From positions 2,728,001-2,792,000 of the forward strand of contig OY970265.1 of assembly GCA_963715675.1 (NCBI GenBank): 64,000 nucleotides of DNA, given 5' to 3'. The translations under genes were made by a program, and so were the position numbers. Shown here in pieces: positions 61,827 through 64,000 of this stretch. Positions within the stretch are counted from its first letter, which is position 1, and each line of letters begins with the position of its first letter. Under the pieces are notes generated by a model. That model saw nothing but the letters and a program-made list of their open reading frames with translations. It searched no databases and was not told the origin of the DNA. The stretch comes from DASVWZ01 sp963715675 (GTDB taxonomy: Bacteria; Acidobacteriota; Terriglobia; Terriglobales; Acidobacteriaceae).

Positions 61827-62513
61827 CTATTTTCTTCCCGCCGCCAACTGACCGAGACTACCGGGTTCCAGCGTGATGACATCCGGCCCTTTGGTTTTGC
61901 CGGTGATGATCGGCTTGTTGGCAATCGTCTCATAAGCGTAGCCCGTGAGAACGGCGGTGATGCCCACGTGGCTTATCGGGTGGCAAGACTCGTTCAGCCG
62001 CGCCCAGCCGTAGTGGGTTTGCCCTTTTACTTCGAACCTTAGACCCAAATACCGCTCCTTCACATTACTCCAAGGTCCATAGCACCTGCCGGACTTTCTG
62101 GAAAAGCGAAGTCTAGCTCCCATCCAAAGGTACTGGCCAAAGGGTAGGGAGTTACCGATCCGTCGGCCAGCGTGAAGAGCATATGCATAGTGGTTTAGGC
62201 CAGCAGCCGAAGAGTTTCCGGATAAGAGTGGACCCGCAACATCCAGATCAGTGAACCACATGACCTCACTTGAACTAAAGAAATATGTCACGAAGATGCT
62301 GAACTCCGTGATCCCGTCGTGGTTGAGGTCGAGTTTCAGCGGGTGTTCCCAACTAATCCTGACTTTCGCGGGTGTATAAACAATTTTCGCTTCTGCTGGC
62401 TGGGCTAAGGCCAGCATCCCGACTCCCGCTGCGCTCGCGGCGAGCACATATGAATTGAGTTGACGGTGAAGTGATTCGGGTAGGGTGGACGGTTGCCTGG
62501 AAGCACGTTTCAC
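61827..62513 (-). CDS. Secreted protein, paralogue of the 8797-9531 gene
   Basis: About 228 residues from a GTG at 62513 preceded by GGAGG. It shares 'LNSYVLAASAAGVGMLAL', then 'AEAKIVYTPAKV', the calcium-type 'LDLNHDGITEF', 'HYGWARLN' and the end 'ANKPIITGKTKGPDVIT' with the gene at 8.8 kb, in the same order. The middle segments differ. An upstream in-frame ATG at 62591 would break the signal-peptide layout. The function is unknown. The two copies are 53 kb apart. Confidence 0.75.
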   Translation of the reverse strand: MKRASRQPSTLPESLHRQLNSYVLAASAAGVGMLALAQPAEAKIVYTPAKVRISWEHPLKLDLNHDGITEFSIFVTYFFSSSEVMWFTDLDVAGPLLSGNSSAAGLNHYAYALHAGRRIGNSLPFGQYLWMGARLRFSRKSGRCYGPWSNVKERYLGLRFEVKGQTHYGWARLNESCHPISHVGITAVLTGYAYETIANKPIITGKTKGPDVITLEPGSLGQLAAGRK

Positions 62514-62716
62514 GTTTTCCTCCGAAGCTGACGACTCAGTATGCTCCTGAGATTGGCAGCGGTCAACGTTTGTTAACAGGCCTTTGCACAAGCTTGCGCC
62601 TTTGTTTCGCCTTTTTGAAAGTCATTGAGTGAAATGGAGATGTTTCAACAGTTGACCAGCAGCACGAGGTTCCGTGTCGCAGACAGATCGGGTTTTGTGC
62701 CCCTATAATTCTGCCT

Positions 62717-63529
62717 GTGAATAGGTTCTCCGGTTGCATTGCTGCGAGCGTTAAGCGTACCGTCCGTGGCGGGTGTATCGGTGTAATTCTGGTCCTAACA
62801 GTTTCATGTCGCGGGGCTTCGCCCGACTGGAGCGGCACCTGGAAGCTGGACCCGACCAGGAGCGATATTCCCGGACCGTCGATGGTGGTTTCCATTAGTC
62901 CGGATGGGATGTGGCATCACTCAGGCGCTGGCGGCGCCAACTTCCGGTGCGACGGCAAAGGGTATCAGGCGACGGACGTTCTCACGTGTATTTGCAAACA
63001 GGCGGACAGTTCGCACGTAGAAATCACCGTCTTCAAGGATGGATCGAAGGTGTCCACCGCGAATTGGGAATTGTCTTCCGACGGAAAGGTGCTATCGGTC
63101 AAATCAATCAGTTCTCAAACCGACGGGTCAGTAAAAGTGAAAGATCATCGGTTTTCACGCACATCCGGGTCGGTAGGTTTTGCTGGCGGGTGGAAGAATG
63201 TGAATCCCTTAGAAGCGATACCGTCGATTCGGCAGATAAGCCTGCGGGGGCATACACTGCATCAATCCATTCCGGAAAAGGGCATGTACATTGATGTCAC
63301 TCTTGACGGCGCGGACGCAGTCATACACGGTCCTCTAAGCTCGCCAGAATCATCAATCGCGCTAGAAGAACGCGGCCCGCGAGAGTTCAGCGCGACAATG
63401 AAAATGCATGGCCAAATCGTCAGCGTCGGGTACTGGCGAATCAGCGCGGACGGGCACTCGCTGACAGACTCGTATTGGGTACCCAGCAGCCCGAACGAAA
63501 AGGCCGTGCTCGTGTACCAGAAACAATAG
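62717..63529 (+). CDS. Exported protein (possible lipoprotein) of unknown function
   Basis: A 270-residue protein from a GTG at 62717. The N-terminal 'GGCIGVILVLTVSC' ends in a possible lipobox Cys. The body is beta-rich with 'DWSGTWKLDPTRSD', a pattern common in exported proteins of this phylum, followed by 'SHVEITVFKDGSKVSTANWE'. 'GTWKLDPxxSx' occurs near the start of many acidobacterial secreted proteins of unknown role. It is the last complete gene in the window. It is followed by the IS110-type leader, so the insertion sequence boundary lies at or beyond its stop. Confidence 0.6.
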   Translation: MNRFSGCIAASVKRTVRGGCIGVILVLTVSCRGASPDWSGTWKLDPTRSDIPGPSMVVSISPDGMWHHSGAGGANFRCDGKGYQATDVLTCICKQADSSHVEITVFKDGSKVSTANWELSSDGKVLSVKSISSQTDGSVKVKDHRFSRTSGSVGFAGGWKNVNPLEAIPSIRQISLRGHTLHQSIPEKGMYIDVTLDGADAVIHGPLSSPESSIALEERGPREFSATMKMHGQIVSVGYWRISADGHSLTDSYWVPSSPNEKAVLVYQKQ

Positions 63530-63568
63530 CGAGCAACGTCAATTGACCAAATCAGATGGGATGAGAAG

Positions 63569-63643
63569 GCCGGTCTCCGGCGGGATGCGATACGCTCCCA
63601 AGTTATCGACGCGCTCGAAGCGCAAGAGATAAAGGAGACCGGC
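63569..63643 (+). ncRNA. Structured leader of the IS110-type element (candidate bridge RNA region)
   Basis: A nested structure can be drawn. GCCGGTCTCC (63569-63578) pairs with GGAGACCGGC (63634-63643). Inside, TTATC (63603-63607) pairs with GATAA (63628-63632), and inside that GCGCT pairs with AGCGC over a CGA loop. The outer right arm contains the transposase Shine-Dalgarno GGAG. IS110 elements are known to encode a bridge RNA in the non-coding end next to the transposase. The location fits, but the guide loops were not matched to targets. Confidence 0.5.
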
Positions 63644-63644
63644 A

Positions 63645-64000
63645 ATGAAGAAGATTAGCACTGTAGGGGCAAGGCAGACGAGGAATTTTCGAGAGCAGAA
63701 GCTGACCATCGGGCTGGACCTGGGCGATCGGTCGAGCTGGTATTGCGTGTTGGGTGAAGCAGGAGAAGTGCTGCTGGAACAAAAGCTGAGCACGACTCCA
63801 AAAGCGATGAAGGAAGGGTTCGGGGCCATGCCGCGGAGTCGGATCGCGCTGGAGACCGGGATGCACTCGCCGTGGGTAAGTCGACTGCTCAGCGAGTTGG
63901 GGCACGAGGTGATCGTAGCGCATGCCCGGAATGTGCGGCTGATCGGAGAGAGTCGCAAGAAAGACGATCGGATGGATGCGCAGACCCTGGCTCGACTGGC
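63645..64000 (+). mobile_element. IS110-family transposase, 5' part (cut by window end)
   Basis: The first 118 codons of a DEDD transposase are visible. The RuvC-like N-terminal domain shows Asp25 in 'LTIGLDLGDRSSWYCVLG', Glu70 in 'RIALETG', and Asp108/Asp111 in 'KKDDRMDAQTLARL'. These are the four catalytic acidic residues of the IS110/IS1111 group. The C-terminal serine-containing domain lies beyond the window. The start is the ATG at 63645 after AAAGGAG. The element was not classed further because the right end is not visible. Confidence 0.92.

Overview
The window looks like a chromosome segment from a soil-type Acidobacteriota (Terriglobia / Koribacter-like). The reasons are the roughly 60% GC content, seven secreted Gloeo/Verruco-type ('GloVer') repeat proteins, the gene orders pilM-N-O-P-Q, yceD-rpmF-plsX-fabD and pepP-accB-accC-thiE, a Pkn-type Ser/Thr kinase fused to TPRs, and intergenic regions full of short dispersed repeats. 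This placement is inferred from gene content, not from a marker-gene search.

Layout. 0-3 kb: the end of a DUF4097-like adhesin-type protein, a SRPBCC protein, a decayed CstA fragment, an RNase H-like protein with an Asp-to-Asn change, and a Spy-like periplasmic protein. 3-15 kb: a secretome island with four tandem GloVer genes, a fifth on the opposite strand, and several other signal-peptide proteins. 15-26 kb: gyrA, a twice-frameshifted PD-(D/E)XK-like gene, two APC permeases, thiE with a triplicated 5' end, accC, accB and an M24 peptidase. 26-34 kb: a seven-repeat HAF-like protein, an RHS remnant, and the type IV pilus operon HTH-pilM-N-O-P-Q on the minus strand with a clear terminator. 34-47 kb: a frameshifted doxX, two more GloVer genes, ggt plus a TIM-barrel isomerase, asnS, a GxxExxY nuclease-family gene set among REP-like repeats, arginase, a CsgG-like protein, ddl and a hydrolase. 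47-51 kb: a TetR-HlyD-ABC-ABC2 efflux operon with a textbook promoter and palindromic operator. 51-56 kb: a second hydrolase, a small membrane protein and the fabD-plsX-rpmF-yceD lipid/ribosome cluster. 56-59 kb: a compact four-gene low-GC cassette ending in a DUF7689-like protein, behind an operator-embedded promoter, plus an orphan HicB. 59-64 kb: a Ser/Thr kinase, two secreted proteins and the 5' part of an IS110-family transposase with a structured leader.

Three things deserve most attention. (1) The GxxExxY gene at 40.5 kb lies between repeats made of three 9-mers (CTCGGCGNN), and both flanks carry internally deleted miniatures of the same unit. This is the architecture of a REPIN/MITE family with its parent gene. 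(2) The minus-strand cassette at 56.9-58.4 kb has a sigma70 promoter whose spacer is itself an operator and appears to give a leaderless mRNA. Its last product has Cys/His features that suggest a papain-like fold. (3) All seven GloVer paralogues, and the unrelated HAF-like protein, carry exactly seven repeats, which predicts seven-bladed beta-propellers.

No rRNA, tRNA, CRISPR array, prophage or replication origin was recognised.
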